From an uncultured Muribaculaceae bacterium (GTDB lineage: Bacteria > Bacteroidota > Bacteroidia > Bacteroidales > Muribaculaceae), in contig CAJTPK010000012.1 of the NCBI GenBank assembly GCA_910578075.1, forward strand, positions 1-64,000: 64,000 bases of DNA, read 5' to 3'. Of this stretch, positions 7,073-16,789 are shown one piece after another. Numbering within the stretch: position 1 is the first letter of the stretch; every line of letters starts with the position of its first letter. Position numbers and translations under genes: made by a program. Below the pieces are notes generated by a model. It did not search any database and was not told the DNA's origin. It saw only the letters and a program-made list of their open reading frames with translations.

Positions 7073-8215
7073 ATGCCTATAGATAAAAGCAAACATGATT
7101 GTTCTGGATGCACGGCTTGTGTTAATGTTTGTCCAAAAAAGTGTATTTCAATGGTTCCTGATTGCTTGGGATTTAATTATCCTGTTGTGGATTTGACAAC
7201 ATGTATAAATTGTGATTTATGCGTGAAAATATGTCCTTTCCATGAGAGTGCAATTAATCGTGAGCCAAAAGCATATGCTGCAAGGTGTAATGATACAGAT
7301 GAATTGTATAAAAGCAGTTCCGGAGGTGCATTTGTAGGAATATCCGACTATATTATTAAAGAGGGTGGAGTAATATATGGAGTTGTTTATGGGGATAATT
7401 TAGAAGTAAAACATGTTCGTGCTGAAAATATACAAGAGCGGGATGCAATGCGGGGAAGCAAATACGTGCAAAGTAATATTAATGGTATAATTACCTCCGT
7501 TAAAGAAGATTTAAAGAATGGCAAAACAGTCTTATTTGTTGGGACGCCCTGTCAATCAGCTGGTATAGGAGCCGCAATCCCTGTTAAATATAAGTCAAAA
7601 TTAATATTGGTAGATTTGATATGCCATGGATGTCCTTCACCTAAAGTGTGGGAAGAATATGTAAAATGGTTTTCTAAGAAACATAATTTTTTACCAACTA
7701 AGGCTGTTTTCAGAGACAAACTTGAATCTGGTTGGAAAAAGTATACAGAATTGTTTATTTCAAGTGATGAGATAAAAAAAGGAGGCGATTATATTGAACT
7801 TTTTAAGAAAGATATCATGTTGAGAGAATCTTGTGGAAGTTGTCCATTTTCATCTCTTAACAGGCCATCTGATATCACAATAGGCGACTTTTGGGGATAT
7901 GAAGTCTATAAACCAGAACTTAATGTAGATGGATTAGGCGTTTCCATTATGTTGGCTAATACTAATAAAGGAGTAGAAATAATGGGAAAATTGTCGGATT
8001 ATCTGAAAATAGAGGCTGTCTCATTAGAATATTGCATGCAGAAGAATCTTGTGCAACCTACCACATTGAGTCAAGATAGATACCTATTTAAGGAAGATTT
8101 CAAAAAACATGGACTTGTATACGTAATGAAAAGATATGGAGAATATGGCTATCTGAATAAAATTAAGAGACTTACTAAACGGATAATAAATAAAGTCAGG
8201 AGAGTATTGCAATGA
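7073..8215 (+). CDS. F420-hydrogenase beta-subunit-like ferredoxin domain protein
   Basis: The 380-residue protein starts with two 4Fe-4S motifs (CSGCTACVNVCP near residues 10-21 and CINCDLCVKICP near 44-55). The coenzyme F420 hydrogenase/dehydrogenase beta N- and C-terminal domains follow, including VGTPCQSAG and ICHGCPSPKVWEEY. In Bacteroidota such proteins are regularly encoded next to polysaccharide pyruvyl transferases in surface-glycan loci, as here, where the next gene overlaps by four bases. F420 itself is not expected. A redox role in making or adding the ketal substituent is often guessed but not established. ATG 7073 leaves 14 bases after the flippase gene. Confidence 0.85.
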   Translation: MPIDKSKHDCSGCTACVNVCPKKCISMVPDCLGFNYPVVDLTTCINCDLCVKICPFHESAINREPKAYAARCNDTDELYKSSSGGAFVGISDYIIKEGGVIYGVVYGDNLEVKHVRAENIQERDAMRGSKYVQSNINGIITSVKEDLKNGKTVLFVGTPCQSAGIGAAIPVKYKSKLILVDLICHGCPSPKVWEEYVKWFSKKHNFLPTKAVFRDKLESGWKKYTELFISSDEIKKGGDYIELFKKDIMLRESCGSCPFSSLNRPSDITIGDFWGYEVYKPELNVDGLGVSIMLANTNKGVEIMGKLSDYLKIEAVSLEYCMQKNLVQPTTLSQDRYLFKEDFKKHGLVYVMKRYGEYGYLNKIKRLTKRIINKVRRVLQ

Positions 8216-9300
8216 ATATTGGAATTCTAACTTTTCATAAAGCACATAATTATGGTGCTTTACTTCAATCAATAGCGTTGAGACAAGCAATCATAAGATT
8301 AGGTCACAATGTATCGTATATAGATTATTGGCCAGAGTTTCACGATTCCGAATATAAGTTTTTTAACAAGTTCCTATTCAGACGTATTTCGCTTTTAGGT
8401 AAAATTAATTATTTAAGAAAATTAGCAATTGGAGGAACTAAAATTAAGAGACGGATACATGTCTTTAAAGAGTTTATTGATGAGTATATAGAGCCATTTT
8501 GTACTAATATCTCTTCTAAGTCTGAATTTGATGCGATTGTATATGGTAGTGATCAAATATGGAGAAAGCAATGCGAAGGAAAGTATGAGTTTGATAAAAC
8601 CTTTTTTGGACAGAATGAATTTAAAACCATAAGGAATGTGTCATACGCAGCAAGTATGGGGATAATAAGTTGTAATGAAGAAGACAAACTATTTATCACT
8701 ACATCGCTTAAGAAATTTAACAAGATAGGTGTCAGAGAAAAAGATCTTAAAGAATTACTTGAAAGTTATGGTTTGCAGGGAATAAAACAATGCCTTGATC
8801 CAACACTCCTTATTAGCAAGGAGCAATGGATAGATCTATTAAAAATTCCATTTGATAATCGTAAACCTTATGTATTGTTTTATGATTTGATTCAGGGTTC
8901 TTTTGATATAAATTTTGTAAAACAATTCGCAGATGAAAAAGGGTTACAATTGATTGTCCTTAAGGCAAGCGTCAATAATTATAATTATGGAGTCAAGACT
9001 ATAGAGGATGCAAGTCCAAAGGAATTTATATCGCTAATTGCGAATGCAGAATACGTATTTACCTCATCGTTTCATGGGCTTGCCTTTTCAATAATTTTTG
9101 AGAAACAGTTTTATGCTGCATATAAGAACAATGGTAGTAGAGCTTTGACTTTGTTAGAGGCATTAGGCTTGGAAAATAGATTGTTTGGAAATAACGGTAA
9201 CATATCAGTAAAAGAAAACATAGACTACAATATTGTACGAAAAAAATTAATTGAATTAAAAAAAGATTCAACTGATTTTCTATCTGCCGCTTTAAAGTAA
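8212..9300 (+). CDS. Polysaccharide pyruvyl transferase family protein
   Basis: The 362-residue protein begins MNIGILTFHKAHNYGALLQS, a signature of the family. It also has VYGSDQIW near residue 109, NVSYAASMG, and the C-terminal SSFHGLAFSIIF containing the SFH motif. These enzymes transfer pyruvate from PEP to a sugar to form an acidic ketal; a subset has other donors. It overlaps the F420-like gene by ATGA, indicating tight co-translation. It would act in the cytoplasm on the lipid-linked intermediate. Confidence 0.9.
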   Translation: MNIGILTFHKAHNYGALLQSIALRQAIIRLGHNVSYIDYWPEFHDSEYKFFNKFLFRRISLLGKINYLRKLAIGGTKIKRRIHVFKEFIDEYIEPFCTNISSKSEFDAIVYGSDQIWRKQCEGKYEFDKTFFGQNEFKTIRNVSYAASMGIISCNEEDKLFITTSLKKFNKIGVREKDLKELLESYGLQGIKQCLDPTLLISKEQWIDLLKIPFDNRKPYVLFYDLIQGSFDINFVKQFADEKGLQLIVLKASVNNYNYGVKTIEDASPKEFISLIANAEYVFTSSFHGLAFSIIFEKQFYAAYKNNGSRALTLLEALGLENRLFGNNGNISVKENIDYNIVRKKLIELKKDSTDFLSAALK

Positions 9301-9313
9301 ATTTTGAAAAGTT

Positions 9314-10528
9314 ATGCCTCATGTCTCAATAAGTGAAAAGCGTATGCCGTTAAATTTTAGATTCTTTGAAATACTAATGTTTGCCTATATGTTGTTTTCT
9401 TCTACGACATGGTTTACTATTGTATTTCCAACAACTCCTGTGGTTGGTTTGATGAATGTTTTGATGGTTGTGTGTCTTTTCCCAATGATTAAGACATTGA
9501 AACTAACCCGTAATTTTAATTTTGCAATAGCATCTTTGATTTTTATAGGGCTTTGGTTCACAGCGATAAAAGGTATAGTTTTCGGAGTTTACATTTTCTT
9601 TTGTTTTTTACCTGCCATCCATCTACTGTTGCTGCCAGTCAATTATAAAAAAGCCCTTTTGAAATTCTGTACAAAATGGTACGCTATATTTCTGTTGGTT
9701 TCAATTATATTTTTTTATGTTACGGAAATTATTCCTTTCCCTTCACCTCTACCTCCTGTAGATGTAGGTAGAAATAATTTTTATCCAACTTTTATTAATT
9801 ATTTCTTTTATATAAAACCATCGTTTAATCCATATGATATTTCACGTTTTAATGGATTCTTTCTTGAGCCGGGGCATTTGTCTCTATCAACAATATTTTT
9901 TATTGTAGCTAATAAACTTGATTTCAAAAACAATCGATATTTGTGGATAATGTTATTTGCAATAATAATATCATTATCATTAGCGGGCTACGTTTTATTG
10001 GCACTCAGCTGGGTTTTATTCAAATCTAACGGTGTGAAAGGCATATTACTGACTGCATTAATTTTCAGCGGGCTTTATATTGGAGGACAGCTATGGAATG
10101 ATGGTGATAATCCTTTAAATAAAAAAATATTATTGCGTTTGGAATATAATGACGAAAAAGGAATTGAAGGTAATAACCGTACAGATGAGAGGACGGACTG
10201 GATGTTTGAGAATCTAATCTCATCGGGTAGGATATTGACAGGTCTTCCTGATTCGGAAAATAAGAATGTATTTGGAGCAGGTTTTAAAAAGTACATCATA
10301 CAATACGGATTAATTGCTGCAATATTGGTTTTTGTGTTTTATTGGAGTTTAATGTCTCCAAGATGTGACAAAAAATATGCGATTAGATTCTTTTTCTTGA
10401 TAATACTTGCATTCTGTGATTGCGAATACCCAACATGGTTTACATGGTTGTTGCCCTATGTTCTCGGGATAGGTGTGACAGCACGAGGAAAAAAACTTAA
10501 TGTAGTTAAGATTTACTTACAGAAATAG
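9314..10528 (+). CDS. Polytopic membrane protein, probable Wzy polymerase
   Basis: A 404-residue protein with ten or more predicted membrane helices and one larger polar loop around residues 260-310, which holds LRLEYNDEKGIEGNNRTDER. This layout, and the central RFNGFFLEPGHLSLSTIFF segment, resemble O-antigen polymerases, whose primary sequences vary widely. Its place between the pyruvyl transferase and the glycosyltransferases supports Wzy; the cluster has no other candidate. ATG 9344 is a possible alternative start. The assignment rests on topology and context rather than on a diagnostic motif. Confidence 0.65.
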   Translation: MPHVSISEKRMPLNFRFFEILMFAYMLFSSTTWFTIVFPTTPVVGLMNVLMVVCLFPMIKTLKLTRNFNFAIASLIFIGLWFTAIKGIVFGVYIFFCFLPAIHLLLLPVNYKKALLKFCTKWYAIFLLVSIIFFYVTEIIPFPSPLPPVDVGRNNFYPTFINYFFYIKPSFNPYDISRFNGFFLEPGHLSLSTIFFIVANKLDFKNNRYLWIMLFAIIISLSLAGYVLLALSWVLFKSNGVKGILLTALIFSGLYIGGQLWNDGDNPLNKKILLRLEYNDEKGIEGNNRTDERTDWMFENLISSGRILTGLPDSENKNVFGAGFKKYIIQYGLIAAILVFVFYWSLMSPRCDKKYAIRFFFLIILAFCDCEYPTWFTWLLPYVLGIGVTARGKKLNVVKIYLQK

Positions 10529-10530
10529 TG

Positions 10531-11691
10531 ATGAGAATTTTGTATGTGGTTAGTGGAACTTATATGGCAGACGGTTCCACAAAATCTTTATTGTCTTTAA
10601 TGGACTATATGATAAATAATGGTCATCATATAGCTGTGATTTGCCCTAATGAAAATGGTTTGTATAAATATCTGAAAGCTAAAGGCATTGATGTATTCAA
10701 TGCGTATTACAGGAATTCTGCAATTCCATTTGATTTAAGTTTATCTTCGTGGATAAAATTTTTACCGCGCTATATAAAATGGTCGGCGATTAATAGAAAA
10801 GCCAAAAAGAAATTATATGAGGAGGTAAGGCAGTGGGCACCGGACATAATTCATGAGAATACATCATTTACTGATATAGGACGATATTTGTCGTTAAACT
10901 TAAAGGTACCATATGTAGTACATATGCGTGAATACAATTCCGGTTATTGGGTAAAGGGCTTAAAATCTATGCTTAATGATAAGCGAGTAAATGTTGTAAC
11001 AATTACCAAAGCACTTGCAAAAAAATATCTTGGTTCTTCCAAGGCAAAAAATGTGACTATTTATGATGGTATAATCGACACAAATTCAATTCGGTATACA
11101 GCTAAGAAAAAAAACTACATTTTATATGCGGGTAGAATTGAGCCTAATAAGGGAACAGACGATCTAATATCCGCCTATATAAATTATGCTGAATGTTATC
11201 CGGATGGATTATCTCTTAAAATTGCAGGAGACTGTGTTTGGCCTGATTTTAAGCGAAAATTGCAAGTTCAATTGTCGGAACATGGTTTATCAGAAAAGGT
11301 AGAGTGGCTTGGGGTGATTAAGGATATAAATAATTTAGCTTATGAGGCAGCTGTTACAGTAGTTCCATCTCACTTCGAAGGGTTAGGTAGAATTCTTCCG
11401 GAAGCTATGGCTAATGGTTCTCTTTGTATTGCTCGAAATACTACAGGCTCAAAAGAGCAGCTCGATAATGGAATTTCATTAGTTGGGCGAGAAATTGGTC
11501 TAAGATTCGATTCTGTATCTGAATTAACGGATCATCTTGTAGAATTATCAAATAATATGATAAAAGATTCATTTCATATGAGTAGTGATTATGAGAAGAT
11601 GATTAAGGATTCTCAAATAGCTGTCCGTAAGTTTTTTACCAATGAGGCTTCTGGTAGAGCTTTTCTAAATTTCTATGAACAAATAAAATAG
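10531..11691 (+). CDS. Glycosyltransferase family 4 (GT-B)
   Basis: A GT-B retaining glycosyltransferase of about 386 residues. The C-terminal half contains ILYAGRIEPNKGTDDLISAY and HFEGLGRILPEAMANG, the donor-binding E-x7-E type motif. The N-terminal acceptor domain has MADGSTKSLLSLMDYM with the glycine/serine-rich first loop. It would add one sugar to the growing repeat unit at the inner face of the membrane. ATG 10531 is preferred over GTG 10528, which overlaps the stop of the preceding gene. Donor and acceptor cannot be read from the sequence. Confidence 0.85.
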   Translation: MRILYVVSGTYMADGSTKSLLSLMDYMINNGHHIAVICPNENGLYKYLKAKGIDVFNAYYRNSAIPFDLSLSSWIKFLPRYIKWSAINRKAKKKLYEEVRQWAPDIIHENTSFTDIGRYLSLNLKVPYVVHMREYNSGYWVKGLKSMLNDKRVNVVTITKALAKKYLGSSKAKNVTIYDGIIDTNSIRYTAKKKNYILYAGRIEPNKGTDDLISAYINYAECYPDGLSLKIAGDCVWPDFKRKLQVQLSEHGLSEKVEWLGVIKDINNLAYEAAVTVVPSHFEGLGRILPEAMANGSLCIARNTTGSKEQLDNGISLVGREIGLRFDSVSELTDHLVELSNNMIKDSFHMSSDYEKMIKDSQIAVRKFFTNEASGRAFLNFYEQIK

Positions 11692-11845
11692 CGGAGTGTA
11701 TTGTGCTAAAACTAATATAATGAGGTTCTATAATTTGTAACCTAATATTACATAAAATAGCCTTCTTTGTTGCATAATCTAATATCAATCATAAAACAAC
11801 CTGTAAGTTTCTTATTCAGTCATACTCTTTTATCTCTATATTCAT

Positions 11846-12709
11846 ATGGATGTATCTATTATAATAGTCAGTTATAATACAAAAAATCTTCTTTCAGAAT
11901 GTCTGAGTTCAATAAAATTTAAGACGCATGGTGTTGAATATGAGGTAATAGTAGTTGATAATAATTCCAAAGATGGTACTCAGAAGATGCTTCAAGCTGA
12001 GTTTCCTTGGGTACGTCTTATTGAAAGCAACGAAAATCTGGGATTTGGAAAAGCAAATAACCTCGGAATGAAAAATGCTCTGGGGAAATATTATTTTCTG
12101 CTCAATTCCGATACTATTCTGGTCAATAATGCTATTAAGGATTTTTTTGATTTCTCTGAGAATAGTGCAGGCTTCGGTGCGCTTGGTTCTGTGCTTCTTG
12201 ATAAAAATTTAAATCCATGCCATAGCTACGGTAAATTTCCGACTCCTGGACGATCTCTAAAAAATGTGATGGCTAAGTATCTAAGATTTCTTAAGGAGAA
12301 ATCTCATCTGCATCCAGATAAGGTAGAGCATCCTATGGAAGTAGAGTATATTACCGGAGCGGATCTGTGGATTCCTAAAGAAGTATATGAAAAGACAGGA
12401 GGATTTGATCCCGATTATTTCATGTATTTTGAAGAGTCAGACTGGCAATTAAGAATGAGTAAAATTGGATTAAAGAGGTTTATAATACCGGGTCCGGAAA
12501 TTATTCACCTTGAGGGTGGCAGTGACTCTTCCAAAACTAATATTTGGTCGCGCAGCCGTTTGAAAAATTACTATGCATCTCAGAAAATTTACCAAAAGAA
12601 GCATTTTAACAAATGGACTTATCCATTATATAGAATTGTGTACATATTTCTTCATACTCCAAGTGTAATAATTTCTAATATTATAAAAAATGAGTACTTC
12701 TCTAAATAA
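11846..12709 (+). CDS. Glycosyltransferase family 2 (rhamnosyltransferase-like)
   Basis: The 287-residue GT-A enzyme starts MDVSIIIVSYNTKNLL and shows VVDNNSKDGT, ENLGFGKANNLG and the DxD-like LLNSDTILV metal site. YFMYFEESDWQLRM then carries the catalytic-base acid residues, as in WbbL-type inverting transferases. The 154 bases before it hold no gene that I can see and no convincing promoter. Its 3' end overlaps the next acetyltransferase gene by 20 bases. The sugar donor is unknown; dTDP-rhamnose is common in this subfamily. Confidence 0.85.
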   Translation: MDVSIIIVSYNTKNLLSECLSSIKFKTHGVEYEVIVVDNNSKDGTQKMLQAEFPWVRLIESNENLGFGKANNLGMKNALGKYYFLLNSDTILVNNAIKDFFDFSENSAGFGALGSVLLDKNLNPCHSYGKFPTPGRSLKNVMAKYLRFLKEKSHLHPDKVEHPMEVEYITGADLWIPKEVYEKTGGFDPDYFMYFEESDWQLRMSKIGLKRFIIPGPEIIHLEGGSDSSKTNIWSRSRLKNYYASQKIYQKKHFNKWTYPLYRIVYIFLHTPSVIISNIIKNEYFSK

Positions 12710-13220
12710 TCAAAATTCGATTAGTCGGGCAGGTTATGATCACTCAATGAAAAGGTATCTTAGGTCTTTTCTATTTTGGTTTACAAATCTTATACCATTC
12801 TCCCGCTTCAAAAGAGCAAGTTTATATAGATGGCTTGGAGTTGATATTGAGCCGGGAGTTGTTCGCTTAGGTACTATAAGAATGGACACTCTACATCCCG
12901 AAGATGTTCATATTGGTGCGGGTACTGCAATTGCCAATGGTTGCATCTTATTAACACATTTCTATGATCCCCAAATTTTGGATGAACATGCTTTCTATAG
13001 AGGTGATTTATATATCGGTCGACAATGTTATATTGGATCTAATGTTGTTTTTACCAAACCAGTAAAAGTTGGAGATGGTGTGGTTATAGGGGCAGGCTCT
13101 GTTGTGACTAAGAATATACCACCATACGAAATTTGGGCTGGTGTGCCGGCAAGGTGTATATGCAAGCGATATGATGACTCAAAAGGGTTCCCAATAATTC
13201 AAAATTTTAGACCTAGATAA
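12690..13220 (+). CDS. Hexapeptide-repeat acyltransferase (WcaF-like)
   Basis: This is a left-handed beta-helix acetyltransferase of up to 176 residues. Hexad repeats run from about residue 60, ending in GDGVVIGAGSVVTKNIPPYEIWAGVPARCI, split here as VIGAGSVVTKNIP and IWAGVPARC, the hallmark closing motif of the family. LLTHFYDP carries a likely catalytic histidine. It would O-acetylate a sugar of the repeat unit using acetyl-CoA. The start at 12690 overlaps the GT2 gene; ATG 12747, just before the basic KRYLRSFLFW segment, is a strong alternative. Confidence 0.85.
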   Translation: MSTSLNNQNSISRAGYDHSMKRYLRSFLFWFTNLIPFSRFKRASLYRWLGVDIEPGVVRLGTIRMDTLHPEDVHIGAGTAIANGCILLTHFYDPQILDEHAFYRGDLYIGRQCYIGSNVVFTKPVKVGDGVVIGAGSVVTKNIPPYEIWAGVPARCICKRYDDSKGFPIIQNFRPR

Positions 13221-13264
13221 TAGAGCTGCTGAGGTCTCCACATGTCCTAATATAAATATATTTG

Positions 13265-14371
13265 ATGAAAGCTTATATAGTTGATTATATCGGTAAGCAT
13301 TCTGGTGTGCAGTATTACATAGATTCCTTTACTTCTATTTTAAAAGATAGTTTTGGTCTTGAAGTTGGAATCCTTTCTAATTACCAACCGGATGGAGTAG
13401 CCGCACGTCCTTTTATGATTGATCATTATGAAGGTAATAAATTGCAAAAGATTCTGAAATTTTTGATGAATTTAAGGCGTTTCAGGAAGTATATAAAGAA
13501 TAATCCAAATGACATCTACATATATGAATCATACGGATCTTTATTAGATGTCTTTTTTCTTAAGATACTTTGTAAATACAAGGGTCATCTGATAGATGTC
13601 CATGAGGCGATTGCTTTGAATAGGGACAATTCAAAATGGCTTAAGACCAAGTTCGCTAAAATATATTCAACAAAAATCAGAACGTTGATGAGCCACTCTT
13701 TGCGTAGCCAGAAATATCTTACCGAATTCGGCTACAGCGGTTATCATTTTAAGGTGCCGCATTTTAGATATCATGTTAAACCTGAATTTGATGAATCAGA
13801 GGTGGCACAAGATATAAGGGACGCTGTGGATCCAGCAAGAATTAACCTACTGATGTTCGGAACTATAACTAAAGAAAAAGGAGCAGATATATTTATAGAA
13901 AGTCTTAATAATCTTCCTGAATCACATTTAAAAAGAATTAATGTCATATTTGCGGGAAGAGATTTCGATGGTAGTTGCAGATCTGTAACACCTAACGAAA
14001 ATGTTAAAGTTAAATTCGTTCTTAGATTTGTCAAAGACGATGAATTGAAGTATCTGTTTAGCAAAGTTCAGTTTTTGGCAATGCCTTATCGGATAACATC
14101 GCAAAGTGGTGTATTGGAAATGGCCTTCTGCTTCAAAAAGCCGATAATCGCGTCTAATATACCTTACTTTAAATCTGTGTTGGATTCTTACCCTTCTTTT
14201 GGAATAATTTCTGATCTTGAAAATTTCGATAAAGGAATCATATCTGCTATTGATTCTTCAAGAAATTATTTTAACGATGCAGATTATAATAAATATACCA
14301 ATCAGGAAACAATTGAAAGTTTTAAAACTGAATTGGGCAAATGGATAAAAATCTTAGAGCATGATAATTAG
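13265..14371 (+). CDS. Glycosyltransferase, GT4-like
   Basis: A GT-B type protein of about 368 residues, more divergent than its neighbours. INLLMFGTITKEKGADIFIES matches the start of the C-terminal donor-binding domain. ITSQSGVLEMAFCFKKPIIAS occupies the place of the usual E-x7-E region, with a glutamate after the serine-rich turn. ATG 13265 is chosen over the TTG just before it. The gene overlaps hddA by 11 bases. The donor is unknown; a heptosyltransferase role is tempting because the GDP-heptose genes follow immediately, but this is only context. Confidence 0.7.
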   Translation: MKAYIVDYIGKHSGVQYYIDSFTSILKDSFGLEVGILSNYQPDGVAARPFMIDHYEGNKLQKILKFLMNLRRFRKYIKNNPNDIYIYESYGSLLDVFFLKILCKYKGHLIDVHEAIALNRDNSKWLKTKFAKIYSTKIRTLMSHSLRSQKYLTEFGYSGYHFKVPHFRYHVKPEFDESEVAQDIRDAVDPARINLLMFGTITKEKGADIFIESLNNLPESHLKRINVIFAGRDFDGSCRSVTPNENVKVKFVLRFVKDDELKYLFSKVQFLAMPYRITSQSGVLEMAFCFKKPIIASNIPYFKSVLDSYPSFGIISDLENFDKGIISAIDSSRNYFNDADYNKYTNQETIESFKTELGKWIKILEHDN

Positions 14372-15413
14372 AAGTAAAGCACCGCTCAGGTTAGGATTGG
14401 CGGGTGGTGGTAGCGATCTGTCTCCATATAGTGATATTTATGGTGGATTAATTCTGAATGCTACAATCAACCTCTATGCATATTGCACAATTGAAGAGAG
14501 AAATGACGGATATATTGAAATAAACGCATATGACGCTGAGTATCATCAAAAGATTGAGACTCAAGAGAAATTGCAAATAGATGGGAATGCATCTCTAATA
14601 AAAGGCGTTTACAATAGAATTGTTAAAGATTTTGGCTTTAAGCCGTTAAGTTTCAAAATTACAACATATAATGATGCACCTGCGGGATCTGGTCTGGGCA
14701 CTTCATCTACAATGGTAGTCACTATTATAAAATGTTTTGTGGAATGGCTTGGATTGCCGCTTGGTGATTATGAGATATCAAGACTTGCATATGAAATTGA
14801 AAGGATTGATTTGGGTTTAAACGGGGGGAAGCAAGATCAATATGCTGCAGCGTTTGGTGGATTCAATTATATGGAATTCCTTAAGAATGATATAGTGATT
14901 GTAAATCCTTTAAAGGTTAAAAGATGGATCACTGATGAACTTGAAGCTTCTATGTTGCTCTATTTCACCGGTCGTAGCCGCTCTTCCGCTCAGATAATTG
15001 ATGAACAGAAGAAAAATACCACCGATGGCAATACTCCTGCAATAGAGGCAATGCATCGTATAAAACAGTCAGCAGTTGACATGAAACTTGCTTTACTAAA
15101 AGGAGATATGAGAGCTTTTGCCCAGATATTGGGAGTTGCATGGGAAGATAAGAAAAAGATGGCTGGAAGCATTTCTAATCCCATGATACAGCATGCGTTT
15201 GATGTGGCTATAGAAGCAGGTGCTATTTCAGGGAAAGTAAGCGGTGCCGGAGGCGGTGGCTTCATGATGTTTGTTGTCGAACCAACTCGGAAAAAAGCTG
15301 TCATCGAGGCTTTGTCTAAACTTGACGGTTTTGTTATGCCTTTCCAATTCACTGATGGTGGGGCACATGGATGGAAAATATATGATACTGATAATATTAC
15401 ATTGTTGAAATGA
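14361..15413 (+). CDS. hddA: D-glycero-alpha-D-manno-heptose-7-phosphate kinase
   Basis: The 350-residue GHMP kinase begins with APLRLGLAGGGSDLSPYSD and has the ATP-binding loop PAGSGLGTSSTMVV near residue 112 and the C-terminal GKVSGAGGGGFMMF. This is the family signature of HddA, which phosphorylates sedoheptulose-7-phosphate-derived D-manno-heptose-7-phosphate at C1 to the alpha anomer. The next three genes supply the isomerase, guanylyltransferase and phosphatase, so the GDP-heptose assignment is well supported. Overlaps of 11 bases upstream and four bases downstream mark an operon. Confidence 0.9.
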   Translation: MIIRSKAPLRLGLAGGGSDLSPYSDIYGGLILNATINLYAYCTIEERNDGYIEINAYDAEYHQKIETQEKLQIDGNASLIKGVYNRIVKDFGFKPLSFKITTYNDAPAGSGLGTSSTMVVTIIKCFVEWLGLPLGDYEISRLAYEIERIDLGLNGGKQDQYAAAFGGFNYMEFLKNDIVIVNPLKVKRWITDELEASMLLYFTGRSRSSAQIIDEQKKNTTDGNTPAIEAMHRIKQSAVDMKLALLKGDMRAFAQILGVAWEDKKKMAGSISNPMIQHAFDVAIEAGAISGKVSGAGGGGFMMFVVEPTRKKAVIEALSKLDGFVMPFQFTDGGAHGWKIYDTDNITLLK

Positions 15414-16054
15414 AAACAACATCAGCCCAACATCTCAATCATTTAATTGAAAGATATCCAGCATTATCAGAATGCAAATCTGATATCTTGAGTGCGTTCG
15501 AGATTCTTAAAGATGGCTATTGCCACAAACATAAATTGTTGGTTTGTGGGAATGGGGGTAGCGCGTCGGATGCAGAGCATATAGTTGGTGAGTTAATGAA
15601 GGGTTTCGTGCTTACGAGGAAAATGCCAGAAGACATTACCGAAAAGTTAATAAATATCGATCCAGAACTCGGAACAGATCTTGCACTACAGCTACAGGGA
15701 ACTTTGCCAGCAATTGCACTTGATGGTCATATTGCATTGACAACAGCCTATATGAATGATTGCAATCCTGCACTTTGTTTTGCGCAGCAGGTCAATGGAT
15801 ATGGGGAAAATGGTGACGTGCTTTTGGGAATATCTACTTCAGGAAACAGTAAAAATGTATTATATGCTGCTGTTACGGCGAAAAGCAAAAACATGAAAGT
15901 GATTGGTCTCACAGGTTCTAAACAGAATAAACTTGAGTCAATAGCTGATATATGTATTAAAGTACCGGAGACAGAGACATTTAAAGTGCAGGAACTACAT
16001 TTGCCTGTATACCATTGTCTTTGTTTGATGCTTGAATCAGAATTTTTTGAATAA
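15410..16054 (+). CDS. gmhA: Sedoheptulose-7-phosphate isomerase
   Basis: The 214-residue SIS-domain protein shows VCGNGGSASDAEHIVGEL, then GISTSGNSKNVLYAA and VIGLTGS. These form the phosphosugar-binding loops of GmhA. It converts sedoheptulose-7-phosphate to D-glycero-D-manno-heptose-7-phosphate, the substrate of HddA. It carries the residues-80-100 extension (LINIDPELGTDLA) found in the family. It overlaps hddA by four bases. Confidence 0.9.
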   Translation: MKTTSAQHLNHLIERYPALSECKSDILSAFEILKDGYCHKHKLLVCGNGGSASDAEHIVGELMKGFVLTRKMPEDITEKLINIDPELGTDLALQLQGTLPAIALDGHIALTTAYMNDCNPALCFAQQVNGYGENGDVLLGISTSGNSKNVLYAAVTAKSKNMKVIGLTGSKQNKLESIADICIKVPETETFKVQELHLPVYHCLCLMLESEFFE

Positions 16055-16060
16055 CTAATA

Positions 16061-16789
16061 ATGGAAATCGTAATATTAGCAGGAGGCCTCGGAACAAGAT
16101 TACGTTCTTCAATTGGTGAGGCAATACCAAAATGTATGGCTCCAATAGGAGGGAAACCGTTCCTTTGGTATCTTTTGACATATCTAAAAAGATTCCCTAT
16201 CAGTAAAGTCGTTCTATCTGTTGGTCATCTGCGAGATGTAATAATTGAATGGATTGATAAAAACCGAGATGAATTTCCTTTCAGTTTTGATTTTTCAATT
16301 GAAAAAGAACCAATGGGAACAGGCGGCGGAATAAAGTTAGCTCTTGATAAGTGTAAGGGGGCTAATGTTATCGTATTAAATGGAGATACTTTTTTTGATA
16401 TTGATCTTAATTCATTATTAGAAAGTCATAAATTGTATCCTTCAACAGTCTCGCTTGCTTTGAAACCGATGAATAATTTTGATAGATACGGACGTGTATT
16501 AGTCAATATTGTTGAGCATAGGATACATGAATTTTGTGAGAAGCAACCCTGCAAGACAGGTTTTATAAATGGAGGTGTATATTGTATAAATCGTATAAAC
16601 ATACAATGGCCCGAAGAATCAAAATTTTCTTTTGAAAAAGATGTTTTAGAAAGGACAGTATCCAATGGTATGATTTTTGGATTTGAGTTTAATGATTATT
16701 TCATAGATATCGGTATTCCCGAAGACTTTGAAAAAGCGAATGTTGATTTAAAAACTCTTTTCAATGAAAATGCAAAATCTTCCTCTTGA
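16061..16789 (+). CDS. hddC: D-glycero-alpha-D-manno-heptose-1-phosphate guanylyltransferase
   Basis: The 242-residue nucleotidyltransferase begins MEIVILAGGLGTRLRS, with the pyrophosphorylase P-loop, followed by PKCMAPIGGKPFLWYLL, VVLSVGHL and LNGDTFFDID (metal-binding aspartates). The C-terminus FIDIGIPEDFEKAN is typical of HddC/GmhD types. It makes GDP-D-glycero-alpha-D-manno-heptose from the 1-phosphate and GTP. It lacks a kinase domain, so kinase (hddA) and transferase are separate, as in the S-layer glycan pathway. It overlaps gmhB by 26 bases. Confidence 0.88.
   Translation: MEIVILAGGLGTRLRSSIGEAIPKCMAPIGGKPFLWYLLTYLKRFPISKVVLSVGHLRDVIIEWIDKNRDEFPFSFDFSIEKEPMGTGGGIKLALDKCKGANVIVLNGDTFFDIDLNSLLESHKLYPSTVSLALKPMNNFDRYGRVLVNIVEHRIHEFCEKQPCKTGFINGGVYCINRINIQWPEESKFSFEKDVLERTVSNGMIFGFEFNDYFIDIGIPEDFEKANVDLKTLFNENAKSSS

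Noticed and set aside
13257..13264. TATATTTG box directly before the GT4-like gene at 13265
   Set aside because: The -7 consensus matches, but there is no -33 box at 19-21 bases and the box touches the ATG; probably chance in AT-rich sequence.
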